64,000 bases of DNA from Kitasatospora herbaricolor (GTDB lineage Bacteria > Actinomycetota > Actinomycetes > Streptomycetales > Streptomycetaceae): positions 8,269,501-8,333,500 of the forward strand of contig NZ_JAUSVA010000002.1 of assembly GCF_030813695.1 (NCBI RefSeq). Reading direction: 5' to 3'. Under the pieces are notes generated by a model that was not told the origin of the DNA, searched no databases, and saw only the letters and a list, made by a program, of their open reading frames with translations. This document shows positions 1 through 9,481 of this stretch, in pieces. How positions within the stretch are numbered: position 1 is the first letter of the stretch; the number at the start of each line of letters is the position of its first letter. The translations under genes and the position numbers were made by a program.

Positions 1-175
1 CCGGCGGAACCCTCTGTCCGAATGATGCAGTTTACGGGGGAATCGTGGCTGAACATCCGCCACCGGCCGGGCCCGCGCGCGGCGGACGGGCGGCGCTCCG
101 CTTCGCGATCGGTCGGTGCCGTACGGCAGGATGGCGGCGACAACGGATTTGCCGACACACCGCCAGGAGTTGCAC

Positions 176-589
176 ATGGGCCTGCCCGCGCCGGTCAACC
201 CGTACCGCATCGGCGAGGCCGCCGCGATGCTCGGCGTCAGTGCCGACACCATGCGGCGGTGGGTGGACGCCGGGCGGGTCGCCGCCGAGCGGGACGAGCA
301 CGGCCACCGGATCATCCCCGGCGCCCAGCTGGCGGCCTTCGCGCGCGAGCTGGCCCGCAGCGACAACCCCGAGGCCGAGGGCCGCCCGTCCTCGGCCCGC
401 AACCGCTTCCCCGGGATCGTCACGCACGTGGTGCTGGGGGACGTGGCGGCGCAGGTGGAGATCCAGGCCGGCCCGTTCCGGGTGGTCTCGCTGATCAGCC
501 GGGAGTCGGCCGAGGAGCTGGGCCTGGTGCCCGGCGCCGCCGCGACCGCCGTCATCAAGTCGACCAACGTGATGGTCGAGCGGGGCTGA
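176..589 (+). CDS. MerR-like HTH plus TOBE/Mop molybdopterin-type regulator, 137 aa
   Basis: The N-terminal 55 residues form an excisionase/MerR-type helix-turn-helix (RIGEAAAMLGVSADTMRRW, then a GRV...RIIPG wing). After a short linker the C-terminal half (SSARNRFPGIV...VMVERG) matches a TOBE/Mop domain, the fold that binds molybdate or other oxyanions in ModE-like regulators. HTH-TOBE proteins of this size are common single-copy genes in actinomycetes and are thought to sense molybdate. The ATG at 176 is preferred because a CAGGAG box lies about 8 nt upstream; an in-frame start at 116 would add a non-domain tail. No molybdate transporter lies next door in the window, so the ligand is inferred from the fold only. 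Confidence 0.8.
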   Translation: MGLPAPVNPYRIGEAAAMLGVSADTMRRWVDAGRVAAERDEHGHRIIPGAQLAAFARELARSDNPEAEGRPSSARNRFPGIVTHVVLGDVAAQVEIQAGPFRVVSLISRESAEELGLVPGAAATAVIKSTNVMVERG

Positions 590-755
590 CCGCGGCCGAG
601 GAGGGGTAGGCGTCCTTCTGTCCGCCGCCGCCGGACGGTCGGCCCGGCCGAAGGGCCCGGACCGCCGCACCGACGGTCGTACCGCCCTGGCACCACCGCC
701 CAGGAACGCCCGCCCAGGAACGCCAGCCCAGGAATCGGAAGAGGTCGCCGCACCC

Positions 756-1517
756 ATGCCCGCCCACCCGTCCCTGTCCTCCGCGCAGCCCGCGGTGCCC
801 GCCGTGGAGGCCCTCGGGGCCCGCCCGCGGGTCCTCGCCGTGGCCCACCGCGGCGACCCGTACCGCTACCGCGAGAACACCCTGGACTCGGTCGCCTCGG
901 CGCTGGCCGCCGGCGCCGACGCGGTCGAGGTGGACGTCCGGCTGACCCGCGACGGGGTGCCCGTGCTGCTGCACGACCCCACCCTGGAGCGCCTCTGGGG
1001 CGACCCGCGCCCGCTCCGCTCGGTCACCCTCGACCAGCTGGACGCCGTCGGCGCCGGCGAACTCCGGGTGCCGACGCTGGCCGCCGCCCTCAAGGCGGTG
1101 GCCGACACCCCGGCGGCCCGGCTGCTGATCGACCTGGACGCCGCCGCCCCGGCCGCCGCCGCCCATGCCGCCGTCGGCGGCCTCGGCCTGGCGGACCGGG
1201 TGGCCTGGTGCGGGCCGGTCACCGCCATGCTCGCCGTCCGGCAGCTGGACCCGGGCGCCGAGATCGCCCTGACCTGGACCCAGCCCCGACTGCCCGCCGC
1301 CGCCCTGCTGGCCGACCTGCGACCGCACTGGATCAACCCGCCGTTCGGCCTGGTCGACCCGGCGTTCGTCGCGGGTGCCCACGAGGCCGGACTGGCCGTC
1401 AGCACCTGGACCGCCGACCTGCGCCGCACCATGCGCAGGCTGCGGAAGGCCGGCGTCGACTCGATCACCAGCAACCGGATCACGGTGCTCAGGTCCGTCC
1501 TGGACGGCACCCGGTGA
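756..1517 (+). CDS. Glycerophosphodiester phosphodiesterase
   Basis: A 253-residue GDPD-family TIM barrel that hydrolyses glycerophosphodiesters to glycerol-3-phosphate and an alcohol. Visible signature residues are AHRGD near residue 30, the REN motif, VEVDVRLTRDG with the metal-ligand E and D, and LLHDPTLER. There is no signal peptide, so it is probably cytoplasmic. Its TGA overlaps the GTG start of the next gene (GTGA), which suggests translational coupling. The length is usual for the short bacterial form. Confidence 0.9.
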   Translation: MPAHPSLSSAQPAVPAVEALGARPRVLAVAHRGDPYRYRENTLDSVASALAAGADAVEVDVRLTRDGVPVLLHDPTLERLWGDPRPLRSVTLDQLDAVGAGELRVPTLAAALKAVADTPAARLLIDLDAAAPAAAAHAAVGGLGLADRVAWCGPVTAMLAVRQLDPGAEIALTWTQPRLPAAALLADLRPHWINPPFGLVDPAFVAGAHEAGLAVSTWTADLRRTMRRLRKAGVDSITSNRITVLRSVLDGTR

Positions 1518-2728
1518 CCGCCCGCACCCCGGCCGCCACCCTCAGCACCCGGGAGCTGAACCGCGCCCTGCTGGCCCGCCAGCATCTCCTGGAGCGCGCT
1601 GCCACCACGCCCGCCCGGATGATCGGGCACCTGCTCGGACTGCAGGCCCAGGCCGTCTCGCAGCCGCCCTACCTCGGGCTCTGGTCCCGCCTCGACGGCT
1701 TCACCCCCGAGCAGCTGACCGAGCTGATGGAAAGCCGCGCGGTGGTCCGGATCGCCCTCCAGCGCGGCACCATCCACCTCGTCACCGCCGACGACTGCCT
1801 GACGCTGCGCCCGCTGCTGCAGCCCGTCCTCGACCAGGCGCTGCGCAACACCTACGGAAAGCGGCTGGCCGGCGTCGACGTCGACAAGCTCGCCGAGACG
1901 GGCCGGGCCCTGGTCGAGCAGGAGCCGCGGACCTTCCAGCAGCTCGGCGCGCTGCTCGGGGAGGGCCTGCCCGACCACGACCCGGCCGCGCTGGCCCAGG
2001 CCGTCCGCTGCCGGCTGCCGCTGGTGCAGGTCCCGCCGCGCGGCATCTGGGGCCGCAGCGGCCCGGCCGCGCACACCACGGCCGAGCACTGGCTGGGCCG
2101 CCGTCCGGACGAGCACCCTTCGCTGGACGCGATGGTCCTGCGCTACCTCGCCGCCTTCGGCCCGGCCACCGCCACCGACGTGCAGAAGTGGTGCGGCCTG
2201 ACCCGGCTCGGCAAGGTCCTGGCCGCCCTCGCGCCCCAGCTGACGACCTTCCGGGACGAGCAGGGCCGGATCCTGTACGACCTGCCGGACGCCCCGCGCC
2301 CGGACGCCGCCACCCCGGCGCCCGTCCGGCTGGTCGCCCCCTTCGACAACCTGCTGCTCTCGCACGCCGACCGCAGCCGGATCCTGCCCGAGGAGGTCCG
2401 CTCCCGGGTGATGACCGTGAACGGCCTGATCGCCGGGAGCCTGCTGGTGGACGGCCTGGTGGCGGGCAGTTGGGAGCTGACCGAGGTCCGCCCCGAGCGC
2501 TCCCGCCGCTCCGACCGGGCCGAGGGCCACGGCGGGAGCCGGGGTGAGGGCCAGGGCGGCGGCCGGGGTGAGGCCCCGGTCGGCCAGGGCGCCTGGGCGG
2601 TCCGGGTCCGGCCGTTCACCGCGCTGGGCCGGCGGGACGCGGCGGCCGTCGAGGACGAGGCCGGGCGGCTGCTGGAGTTCGCGGGCGGCACCGGAGTGCT
2701 GCGGATCGAACCGCCGGACCTGCGGTAG
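1514..2728 (+). CDS. Winged-helix DNA-binding domain protein (HTH_42/YcaQ-like)
   Basis: A 404-residue protein of the winged-helix family found across actinomycetes, related to YcaQ/AlkX-type DNA glycosylases. It begins with LNRALLARQHLLER and carries the typical LLGLQAQ, RGTIHLVTADD and APFDNLLLSHADR segments. The GTG start at 1514 overlaps the stop of the phosphodiesterase gene; the frame stays open upstream, but those residues are shadow of the previous gene. A Gly/Arg-rich insertion near residues 335-360 (GGSRGEGQGGGRGEA) interrupts the conserved C-terminal part and looks like a low-complexity expansion. Biochemical role is uncertain: DNA binding and glycosylase activity are known for relatives only. 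Confidence 0.75.
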   Translation: MTARTPAATLSTRELNRALLARQHLLERAATTPARMIGHLLGLQAQAVSQPPYLGLWSRLDGFTPEQLTELMESRAVVRIALQRGTIHLVTADDCLTLRPLLQPVLDQALRNTYGKRLAGVDVDKLAETGRALVEQEPRTFQQLGALLGEGLPDHDPAALAQAVRCRLPLVQVPPRGIWGRSGPAAHTTAEHWLGRRPDEHPSLDAMVLRYLAAFGPATATDVQKWCGLTRLGKVLAALAPQLTTFRDEQGRILYDLPDAPRPDAATPAPVRLVAPFDNLLLSHADRSRILPEEVRSRVMTVNGLIAGSLLVDGLVAGSWELTEVRPERSRRSDRAEGHGGSRGEGQGGGRGEAPVGQGAWAVRVRPFTALGRRDAAAVEDEAGRLLEFAGGTGVLRIEPPDLR

Positions 2729-2867
2729 CCGCGCCCGCCCGCGGCTGACGGCCCGCCGAGCGAGTGCGGCCACGCCGGAGGGCCACGGACCGGGCTTTCC
2801 GTCAGATTGTGTGCTGGTATGTCCCCATCGGGTCACCCAGGGCACACCGGACGGGGGCGGAGGCGGG

Positions 2868-4232
2868 ATGGCGGCAGAGGGCACACCGGACCACGGCACG
2901 CCGCCCGGGGAACCCCCGGACCGGGCCCGTGCCGGGGCCGCCGCCCGCCGCGACGGAGCGAGCGCCGACGCGCCCGGCGCCGTCCCTGACCGCGCCCGGC
3001 CGGACAGGCCGGACGGCCCGGACAATCCGAACGGGCCCGATGACGGCAGCCCTCCGTACGCCCTGCTGCCCCGGCCGGTCCGCGCCGCCGCGGCCTGGTC
3101 GGCGGCGGTCATCCTCTTCATCACCGTCGCCGTCCTGTTCGTCTTCGCCGTCGTCGAACTGCGCGCCGCGACCGTCCCGCTGATCCTGGCGCTGCTCGGC
3201 ACCGCACTGCTCTACCCCGTGATGCCCTGGCTGACCCGACGGGGGCTCGGCCGCAGCGGGGCCGCCGCCCTCACCTGCGTGGTACTCGTCCTGGCGGTCG
3301 GCGGCGCGCTGGCCCTGCTGGTGAACTCGCTCTCCCACAGCGCCGGGCAGATCGGCTCGGCGCTGCAGGACGCCGGCAGCCGGCTGGCGGACTGGCTGGG
3401 CCCGACCGGCCAGAAGATCGAACAGGCCCTGCAGAGCGCCCCGGGCGAGGGCAGCTCGCTGGTGAGCTCGCTGGCCGGCGGCCTGCTCTCCGGACTCGGT
3501 GTCGCCGTCCAGCTGCTGACCGGGGCGATCCTCTCGCTGGCCCTGGTCTTCTTCTTCCTCCGGGACGGTCACCGCGCCGGCGACAGCATCCGGTCCTTCC
3601 TGCCCGCGCACCGGGCCGACACCGTCATCGCCTGCGGGCAGGAGGCCTTCGCCGCGACGGCGGGCTTCATGCGCGGCACCACCGTGATCGCCCTGATCGA
3701 CGCCTTCTTCATCACCGTCGGCCTGGTGATCCTGGGGGTGCCGGGCGCTCCGGGCCTCGGCGCCCTGGTCTTCATGGGCGCCTACATCCCGTACGTCGGA
3801 GCCTTCCTCTCGGGCACCGTCGCCGTACTGGTCGCCCTGGCGGACGGCGGGCTGGCCACGGCGCTCTGGGCGCTCGGCGTGGTCCTGGCCGTACAGGCGC
3901 TCGAAGGCTACATCCTCCAACCGCTGATCCAGAGCCGGACCGTCCAGCTCCACCCGGCCACCATCATGGTGGTGGTCATCGCCGGCGGGGGAGTCGCGGG
4001 CGTGATCGGAGCCCTGCTGGCCGTCCCGATCAGCGCCGCCGTGCTCGGCATCATCTCCGTGCTGCGCGGCACCGGGGGCCCGGCGACCGACCGCCTCTCC
4101 GTCGGCGGGTCCGGGAACGGCGGGTCCGGGAACGACGGATCCGGCTCTGGTGAGACCGGCTCTGGTGAGGCCGGTACCGGCGGGCCCGGTTCCGGACGCC
4201 CCGGAGATTCCGGTACGGGCGAAGGCGTCTGA
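2868..4232 (+). CDS. AI-2E family transporter
   Basis: A 454-residue membrane protein. A charged, proline-rich cytoplasmic N-terminus of about 65 residues precedes eight hydrophobic segments (AAWSAAVILFITVAVLFVF through SAAVLGIISVL) with the AI-2E family signatures VFFFLRDG and the GAYIPYVGAFLSG/LEGYILQPLI loop region. Family members are proposed exporters of quorum signals or Na+/H+ exchangers; the substrate here is unknown. The ATG at 2868 follows a G-rich purine tract; the frame is open further upstream but overlaps the preceding gene. The C-terminus ends in a repetitive Gly/Ser/Glu tail (GSGNDGSGSGETGSGEAG), unusual for the family and presumably disordered. Confidence 0.85.
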   Translation: MAAEGTPDHGTPPGEPPDRARAGAAARRDGASADAPGAVPDRARPDRPDGPDNPNGPDDGSPPYALLPRPVRAAAAWSAAVILFITVAVLFVFAVVELRAATVPLILALLGTALLYPVMPWLTRRGLGRSGAAALTCVVLVLAVGGALALLVNSLSHSAGQIGSALQDAGSRLADWLGPTGQKIEQALQSAPGEGSSLVSSLAGGLLSGLGVAVQLLTGAILSLALVFFFLRDGHRAGDSIRSFLPAHRADTVIACGQEAFAATAGFMRGTTVIALIDAFFITVGLVILGVPGAPGLGALVFMGAYIPYVGAFLSGTVAVLVALADGGLATALWALGVVLAVQALEGYILQPLIQSRTVQLHPATIMVVVIAGGGVAGVIGALLAVPISAAVLGIISVLRGTGGPATDRLSVGGSGNGGSGNDGSGSGETGSGEAGTGGPGSGRPGDSGTGEGV

Positions 4233-4345
4233 CCGTCCGTCTGCCGCCTCCCCGCCGCCCTGGCGCCCGGGAAACCCCGCGCACCTTCGGCTCCCCCGGC
4301 GGTAGCCTCGCGAGGTCGCCCCCACCCATCCGGAGGACCGCCGCC

Positions 4346-5344
4346 GTGGACCCACACCAGCCCACCCCCGGGCACGCGCCGCCCACCGAGCCCTTCCCCC
4401 CGATCGAGCCCTACGCGCACGGACTCCTGGAGGCCGGCGACGGCCAGCAGGTCTACTGGGAGGCCTGCGGCAACCCGCAAGGCAAGCCCGCCCTGGTGGT
4501 GCACGGCGGCCCCGGCTCCGGCTGCAAACCCGGCAACCGGCAGCTCTTCGACCCGGCCCGCTACCGGGTGGTCCTCTTCGACCAGCGCGGCTGCGGCCGA
4601 AGCCTCCCGCACGCCGCCGACCCGGCAACCAGCCTGGAGCACAACACCACCGAGCACCTGATCGCCGACATGGAACGCCTGCGCGAACACCTCGGCATCG
4701 ACCGCTGGCTGCTGTACGGCGGCTCCTGGGGCTCCACCCTGATCCTCGCCTACGCCGAGCGCCACCCCGAGCGGGTCTCCGAGATCGTCGTCAACGGCGT
4801 CACCATGACCCGTCCGGAGGAGACCGAATGGCTCTACCGCGGCGTCGGCCGATTCCTGCCCGGCCCCTGGGAGGCCTTCCGGGACGCCCTGCCCGAACCG
4901 GAGCGCCACGGCGACCTGGTGGCCGCCTACAACCGCCGGCTGAACGACCCGGACGCCGCCACCCGGACGGCGGCGGCCCGCGACTGGGCCGCCTGGGAGG
5001 ACGCCGTCATCGCCCACGAGGTGCTCGGCAAACCCGGCCAGTACAGCGACCGCCCCAGCGAGGCACTCCAGGCCTTCGTCCGGATCACCGCCCACTACTT
5101 CGCCCACGACGCCTGGCTGGAGGACGGCGCGCTGCTCCGCGACGCCCACCGGCTGTCCGGCATCCCGGGCACCCTGATCCACGGCCGCCTCGACCTGGGC
5201 TCCCCGCTGCGGACGGCCTGGCAACTGGCCGCGGCCTGGCCGGACGCCGAACTCGTGATCGTCGAGGACTCCGGCCACACCGGAAGCCCCGCGCTGCGCC
5301 GGGCCGTGCTGGCCGCGATCGCCCGGTACGCCGGGCGTCCCTGA
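4346..5344 (+). CDS. pip: Proline iminopeptidase (peptidase S33)
   Basis: A 332-residue alpha/beta hydrolase that removes N-terminal proline from peptides. The oxyanion-hole motif HGGPGSGC is at residues 53-60, the nucleophile elbow GGSWGS holds Ser127, the acid is in the HGRLDLGSP loop and the histidine in EDSGHTGS near residue 310. RGCGRS after the second strand is typical of the family. The start is GTG with GGAGGACCGCC just upstream. No signal peptide, so cytoplasmic peptide turnover is likely. Length and motif order match PIP of other actinomycetes. Confidence 0.92.
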   Translation: MDPHQPTPGHAPPTEPFPPIEPYAHGLLEAGDGQQVYWEACGNPQGKPALVVHGGPGSGCKPGNRQLFDPARYRVVLFDQRGCGRSLPHAADPATSLEHNTTEHLIADMERLREHLGIDRWLLYGGSWGSTLILAYAERHPERVSEIVVNGVTMTRPEETEWLYRGVGRFLPGPWEAFRDALPEPERHGDLVAAYNRRLNDPDAATRTAAARDWAAWEDAVIAHEVLGKPGQYSDRPSEALQAFVRITAHYFAHDAWLEDGALLRDAHRLSGIPGTLIHGRLDLGSPLRTAWQLAAAWPDAELVIVEDSGHTGSPALRRAVLAAIARYAGRP

Positions 5345-5430
5345 CCGTCCGTCGGATGATCGGGTCCGTCTCGACGGTCCCGCAGGATCACCCGAATGCC
5401 CAGGGGCGGAGGCCGGCCCGTTCCGGCCGC

Positions 5431-5475
5431 CCTCCGGCCCTGGTACCTCCGGCCCTGGCACCTCCGGCCCTGGGC
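5431..5475. repeat. Three tandem 15-bp repeats
   Basis: The unit CCTCCGGCCCTGG plus two variable bases occurs three times head to tail at 5431, 5446 and 5461, in the gap between the convergent iminopeptidase and the 101-residue gene. It has no evident coding role. Confidence 0.7.
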
Positions 5476-5486
5476 ATTCGCCCCGC

Positions 5487-5792
5487 TCAGCCGCCGGCGG
5501 GCGCCGGGATGGTGGCTCCGGCGGCGCCGCGCGGTGCCAGCCGGATCCGCAGCGCCTGGGTCGGCTCGGCCGCCTGGCGCTCCCAGCTGACGTCCACCAC
5601 GTCCACGTCCTGCGGGTCGTCCGCCAGCCAGTCGGCGGCGGCCTGGAACAGGGCCTGGGCGTCGTTCCCGGCCAGTACCAGAGTCGCGTCGGGCTCCACC
5701 CCGACCCAGAGGTCGACATGGCTGTTGACGAAAGCCCCGGCCCGGTCCTTCAGTGCCTGTGCGAGCGTTCCGCCGTCCTGATCCGTCTTCAC
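5487..5792 (-). CDS. Uncharacterised 101-aa protein
   Basis: A small acidic protein starting MKTDQDGGTLAQALKDRAGAF, with an alternating beta-strand pattern (VDLWVGVEPDATLVLAG, VDVVDVSWERQ) and a Pro/Ala-rich end. No membrane segment or signal peptide. An AGGAGAAGCC ribosome-binding site precedes the ATG. I do not recognise a family. It is convergent with pip and upstream of, but on the same strand as, the broken MFS gene. Confidence 0.6.
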   Translation of the reverse strand: MKTDQDGGTLAQALKDRAGAFVNSHVDLWVGVEPDATLVLAGNDAQALFQAAADWLADDPQDVDVVDVSWERQAAEPTQALRIRLAPRGAAGATIPAPAGG

Positions 5793-5850
5793 CGGCTTCT
5801 CCTCGTCTCGTCACACGCTGTGTGACGCTCCGTACCCCGTTGCGGGGCGA

Positions 5851-6467
5851 TCACACACCCCGTCCGCCGTTCGCCGCGGCAACCGGGGTGCCCACCGGTC
5901 CCGTCGGACCGGCCAGCGCCACCACGACGGCCGGGGCGAGGAAGACCGTCCCCGCGGCCGGCGCGGACAGGCCCCGGACACCCTGGAGGTAGAGCGTCGC
6001 GATGAACACCGTGACCGCGTACCCCATGTTGAAGACCGACCCCATGGTGGTGATCAGGTCGAAGGAGACGTCGCGGAACAGCCGCAGGTCGACCAGGGGG
6101 TGCCGGGCCGTCCGCTCGCGCAGCACGAAGAGCACCCCGCTCACCGCGGCGACCGCGAGCAGGACGAGCGTGCGGGCGGCGGTCCAGGCCGCGAACAGCG
6201 CGGTCCCGGTCGGCAGCACCGGCCGCCGGCCGAACACGTCGCCCAGCCGCCCGCCCACGATGAAGAAGCACCCGACCGCGAGCATGTAGCGGACAGCGTC
6301 CACCGAGCGGCCGAGACGGTGACATCCAGCTCGGCCGCCATGCCGGGGACGGCCAGGTTCAGGGCGAAGAAGTCGAGCTGGATGCAGAACAGCGCCACGG
6401 CCACCGACACGAAGGCCCCGGCCCGTAACGCCCCGTCCCGTACAGCCCTGTCCCGGTTCCCGGCCAC
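5851..6467 (-). pseudogene. MFS (DHA2-type) drug exporter, deleted and frameshifted
   Basis: The N-terminal piece reads ...FCIQLDFFALNLAVPGMAAELDV, the TM1 region of 14-helix drug-resistance exporters, then VSAARWTLS. After a frameshift near 6300 it continues with YMLAVGCFFIVGGRLGD and VFGRRPVLPTG, the motif A loop. It then jumps to LFRDVSFDLITTMGSVFN and LYLQGVRGLSA, which belong near helices 9-10 of intact proteins, and stops after 5851. About 250 internal residues and the C-terminus are missing, so it cannot be functional. The likely original start is GTG at 6467 with AAGGGAG upstream. Confidence 0.8.
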
Positions 6468-6729
6468 CGTCCGCTCCCTTCGTCCGCCGCCCGCGATTCT
6501 CCGGTGCCGTCCCCGGCGCCAAGCGCCCGTGCCGCCGGGCGGAGGACGGCCCACCCTCCTGGCCCAGCCGCCTCGCCGGTCGGGAGCCCGGCACCAGGCA
6601 GGTGGCCCAGTCCGGCGCGCCCCGTCCGGCCCGGACTGGTGGACTGGACGGCGGAGCCCGACCGAGGTCCGGCGTGGGCGGACGGCAGGTCGCCGGCCGC
6701 TCCGGGCATCCCCCCGAGGAGACACGTCC

Positions 6730-7449
6730 ATGGCAGCCACCACCCCGACGTCCTACGCCGACCTGAGCGCCCTCGTCATCAACTGCACGCTCAAGCGCTC
6801 GCCGGAGCGCAGCCACACGCAGGGGCTCATCGACGTCAGCCTCGGCATCATGGAGCGCCAGGGCGTGACGACCAACGTGCTCCGGGCCGTCGACCTCGAC
6901 ATCGCCACCGGCGTCTGGCCGGACATGACCGAGCACGGCTGGGAGACCGACGAGTGGCCGGTGATCTACTCGCAGGTGATGGCCGCGGACATCCTCGTCC
7001 TGGCCGGCCCGGTCTGGTTGGGTGACAACTCCTCGGTGATGAAGCAGGTGATCGAGCGGCTGTACGCGTGCTCGTCGATCCTCAACTCCGAGGGCCAGTA
7101 CGCGTACTACGGCCGGACGGGTGGTTGTCTGATCACGGGCAACGAGGACGGTGCGAAGCACTGTGCGATGAACGTGCTGTACAGCCTGCAGCACCTGGGG
7201 TACGTGATCCCGCCGCAGGCGGACGCGGGGTGGGTGGGGGAGGCGGGGCCGGGGCCGTCGTACCTGGACGAAGGGTCGGGCGGTCCGGAGAACGACTTCA
7301 CCAACCGGAACACGACTTTCATGACGTGGAACCTGTTGCACATGGCGCGGATGCTGAAGGACGCCGGCGGTATCCCGGCGCACGGCAACCAGCGCTCGGA
7401 GTGGGACGCGGGGTGCCGCTTCGACTTCGAGAACCCCGAGCACCGGTGA
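6730..7449 (+). CDS. NADPH-dependent FMN reductase/flavodoxin-family protein
   Basis: A 239-residue flavodoxin-fold protein. LSALVINCTLKRSPERSHTQGL is the phosphate-binding first strand and loop, and ADILVLAGPVWLGDNSSVMKQVIERL is the conserved flavin-binding segment of the NADPH-dependent FMN reductase/WrbA-like group. The second half (YAYYGRTGGCLITGNEDGAKHC, then an F-rich C-terminus) matches actinomycete homologues. The ATG at 6730 follows GAGGAGACACGTCC. Likely role is flavin or quinone reduction; the substrate is unknown. Eukaryote-like name matches should not be trusted. Confidence 0.75.
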   Translation: MAATTPTSYADLSALVINCTLKRSPERSHTQGLIDVSLGIMERQGVTTNVLRAVDLDIATGVWPDMTEHGWETDEWPVIYSQVMAADILVLAGPVWLGDNSSVMKQVIERLYACSSILNSEGQYAYYGRTGGCLITGNEDGAKHCAMNVLYSLQHLGYVIPPQADAGWVGEAGPGPSYLDEGSGGPENDFTNRNTTFMTWNLLHMARMLKDAGGIPAHGNQRSEWDAGCRFDFENPEHR

Positions 7450-7575
7450 GCGTGGCACACGGGACGGGGCCTGGTCCCCGGCGGTCCGGGCGGGTGCCCG
7501 CCGGGGCCGTCCGTGCGGGCTCGGCGCCCGGCCGAAGCGCTGTCGCCCACCGACGCTCATGAGAAGGAGCCTGTC

Positions 7576-8040
7576 ATGACCTACACCGTGGATTTCGTCA
7601 CCGTCTCGACCGTCGGTCTGGAGTCGTCGCCGGTCGCGGACGCGCTCGCCGGTCTGCGGGCGAACGAGGCCCGCTACTTCAAGAACAAGTACGACCACGT
7701 CTTCACGGTGGAGCCGGCGGGCGAGGCGAAGGCGGCCGTCGACTGGGTGCACCGGATCCTCAAGGAGGAACGGGACATCGTCATCTCCTCCCGGCCGCTG
7801 GAAGCCACGGCCTTCCAGGTCGAGGACATCCGGATGGCCTACGTCTTCTACGAGAGCGGCCTGTCGGTCAACGTGATGTACACCGTCGACGACGCCAAGA
7901 AGCGGGCCGTCGGGTTCAAGCTGTCCGAGGGGATGGACGTCCCGGAGGAGCTCGCCTCCCGGTTCAAGTTCGCACGCCAGAAGTCGAAGCTCGCCGGCAC
8001 CATCCGCGGTTCGTACTTCGTCGTCAAGAACGAGTACTGA
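7576..8040 (+). CDS. Uncharacterised 154-aa protein
   Basis: A soluble protein with clear real-gene features: GAGAAGGAGCC directly upstream of the ATG, GC-ending codons, and a balanced sequence (MTYTVDFVTVSTVGLES...RGSYFVVKNEY) rich in lysine in its second half (DDAKKRAVGFKL, FKFARQKSKL). It has no signal peptide, membrane segment or cysteine pattern. I do not recognise the family. It lies 126 bp downstream of the flavoprotein gene on the same strand, so co-transcription is possible. Confidence 0.65.
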   Translation: MTYTVDFVTVSTVGLESSPVADALAGLRANEARYFKNKYDHVFTVEPAGEAKAAVDWVHRILKEERDIVISSRPLEATAFQVEDIRMAYVFYESGLSVNVMYTVDDAKKRAVGFKLSEGMDVPEELASRFKFARQKSKLAGTIRGSYFVVKNEY

Positions 8041-8351
8041 CCGCGACACCTTCGAGTCCGGCGCTTCGGGCCGCTTGTGACCTCTGCGTCCATCGCATCG
8101 AGCGGCAGCACGACCGCGCGCACCGGGTGGACGTGACGTCGCCGAGTGCCCGGCCGCACGGCGAGGCCGGAGCGCCCATAGGCCGGAGCACCCATAGGCT
8201 GGACGCTTGGCGTACCGCCACCACCAGCGTCCTCGCAGCAGTGCGCAGCTTGTCGCCCCGGCGGTGGGAGGCGAGGACGTCTGCAATGGCCAACCGGCGG
8301 GACTGTGAAAATCGCTGTCCGATCACGGGAGCACGGTGATAGACATCCGGC
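8041..8351. other. Intergenic gap, no gene recognised
   Basis: No convincing reading frame on either strand. The only structure I see is an imperfect direct repeat of CCCATAGGC(C/T)GGA around 8178-8207. Confidence 0.5.
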
Positions 8352-9152
8352 GTGGAAAAGAATCTTGAGTTCCCTGACCTGTTGCGACTGATCGATGAAC
8401 GGTCGACGGCCTTCCGCGCCGTGGTCGCCGCCGCGCCCGGTCTCGACGCGCAGGTGCCGTCCTGCCCCGGGTGGACGCTGTTCGATCTGGTGAAGCACCT
8501 GGGTGGGGGGGACCGTTTCTGGGCCGCCATCGTCGGCGCGGGGCCTGCCGACGCTCCCCCGGCCGAGGCCGTCGCCGCGCGTGCCGCGCTGGAAGTGCCG
8601 CAGGAGCGTGAGGCCCTGCTGGCCTGGCTGGACGCGTCGACGCAGCTTCTGCTGGGCGCCCTGCGCGAGGCGGGACCGGAGAGCGGTTGCTGGACGTGGT
8701 GGCCCGCGTCGCAGTCACCGCAGACCGCCGGCGGCACCGCCCGGCACCGGGTCCAGGAGACCGCGGTGCACACCTACGACGCCCAGCTCGCCGGGGGCTC
8801 CCCGCAGCCGCTGCCGGTCGAGCTGGCACTCGACGGTGTGGAGGAGTTCCTGTTCACCGTCTGCGCAACGCCGAGTGCCTGGCCGCACAAGCCCACGGCC
8901 TTCGACTTCCACGCCGCCGAGGGCCGCTCCTGGCGCCTCACCGTCGACGGCGACGGCGCACGCATCACCAGCATTCCCGCGCCCACCGCCGCGACCGGCG
9001 AAGACTCGGACGCAGCCGGCGCCTCCGTCCACGGTACGGCCAGTGAGCTGGTCCTCTACCTGTACGACCGGATCCAGGCCGACTCCTTGCACGTTGACGG
9101 AGACCCAGGGCTGCTCGACCTGCTCCGCGCCTGGGAGCCGGAGGAGAAGTAG
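8352..9152 (+). CDS. Maleylpyruvate isomerase family mycothiol-dependent enzyme
   Basis: A 266-residue protein of the TIGR03083 family. The N-terminal four-helix DinB-like bundle is marked by VPSCPGWTLFDLVKHLGGGDRFW, where the histidine is a metal-ligand position, followed by RVQETAVHTYDAQLA (the second conserved histidine). The C-terminal domain contains DFHAAEGRSWRLTVDGDG and ASELVLYLYDR. Relatives are mycothiol-dependent isomerases or transferases; the substrate here cannot be told. Starts at GTG 8352. Mycothiol use fits an actinomycete. Confidence 0.8.
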   Translation: MEKNLEFPDLLRLIDERSTAFRAVVAAAPGLDAQVPSCPGWTLFDLVKHLGGGDRFWAAIVGAGPADAPPAEAVAARAALEVPQEREALLAWLDASTQLLLGALREAGPESGCWTWWPASQSPQTAGGTARHRVQETAVHTYDAQLAGGSPQPLPVELALDGVEEFLFTVCATPSAWPHKPTAFDFHAAEGRSWRLTVDGDGARITSIPAPTAATGEDSDAAGASVHGTASELVLYLYDRIQADSLHVDGDPGLLDLLRAWEPEEK

Positions 9153-9481
9153 GACGTAGCGGGGGCGGTTGGCCGCGCCTCGAACCGGTAGGACACGACT
9201 CTGCGCCGGGTTCGTCATCCGCGGCACCGGGCTCAAACCCGTGAGGGCGGGGCGTCACCAAGCCGTCCGTCCACCTGGACGGCCGTGCGAGATTGTCCGT
9301 CCCAGCGATCACGAGAAGCGACGCGACTGCCGTCGTCCCGATCTCGTCGGGAAGTCAGTCGATCGGGTGACTGCGGCGGCCGCCGTGCATGAGAGCAGGG
9401 CCTCTTGGCAGCTCGAAGGGTGTCGAATCCAACGTGCCGGCCAGGAGGCCCTGTGGTCGAGCAGCCGATCGCCCTCCCCAG
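9153..9481. other. Intergenic gap, no gene recognised
   Basis: No convincing frame. The 5' part of the adjacent GH32 relic is missing, so this stretch may include sequence brought in by the deletion that truncated it. Confidence 0.4.

Noticed and set aside
5431..5475. Tandem repeat considered as a CRISPR-like array
   Set aside because: Only three 15-bp units with no spacers.
5851..6467. Considered as a working short MFS protein
   Set aside because: The two conserved parts are in different frames and half of the helices are missing.
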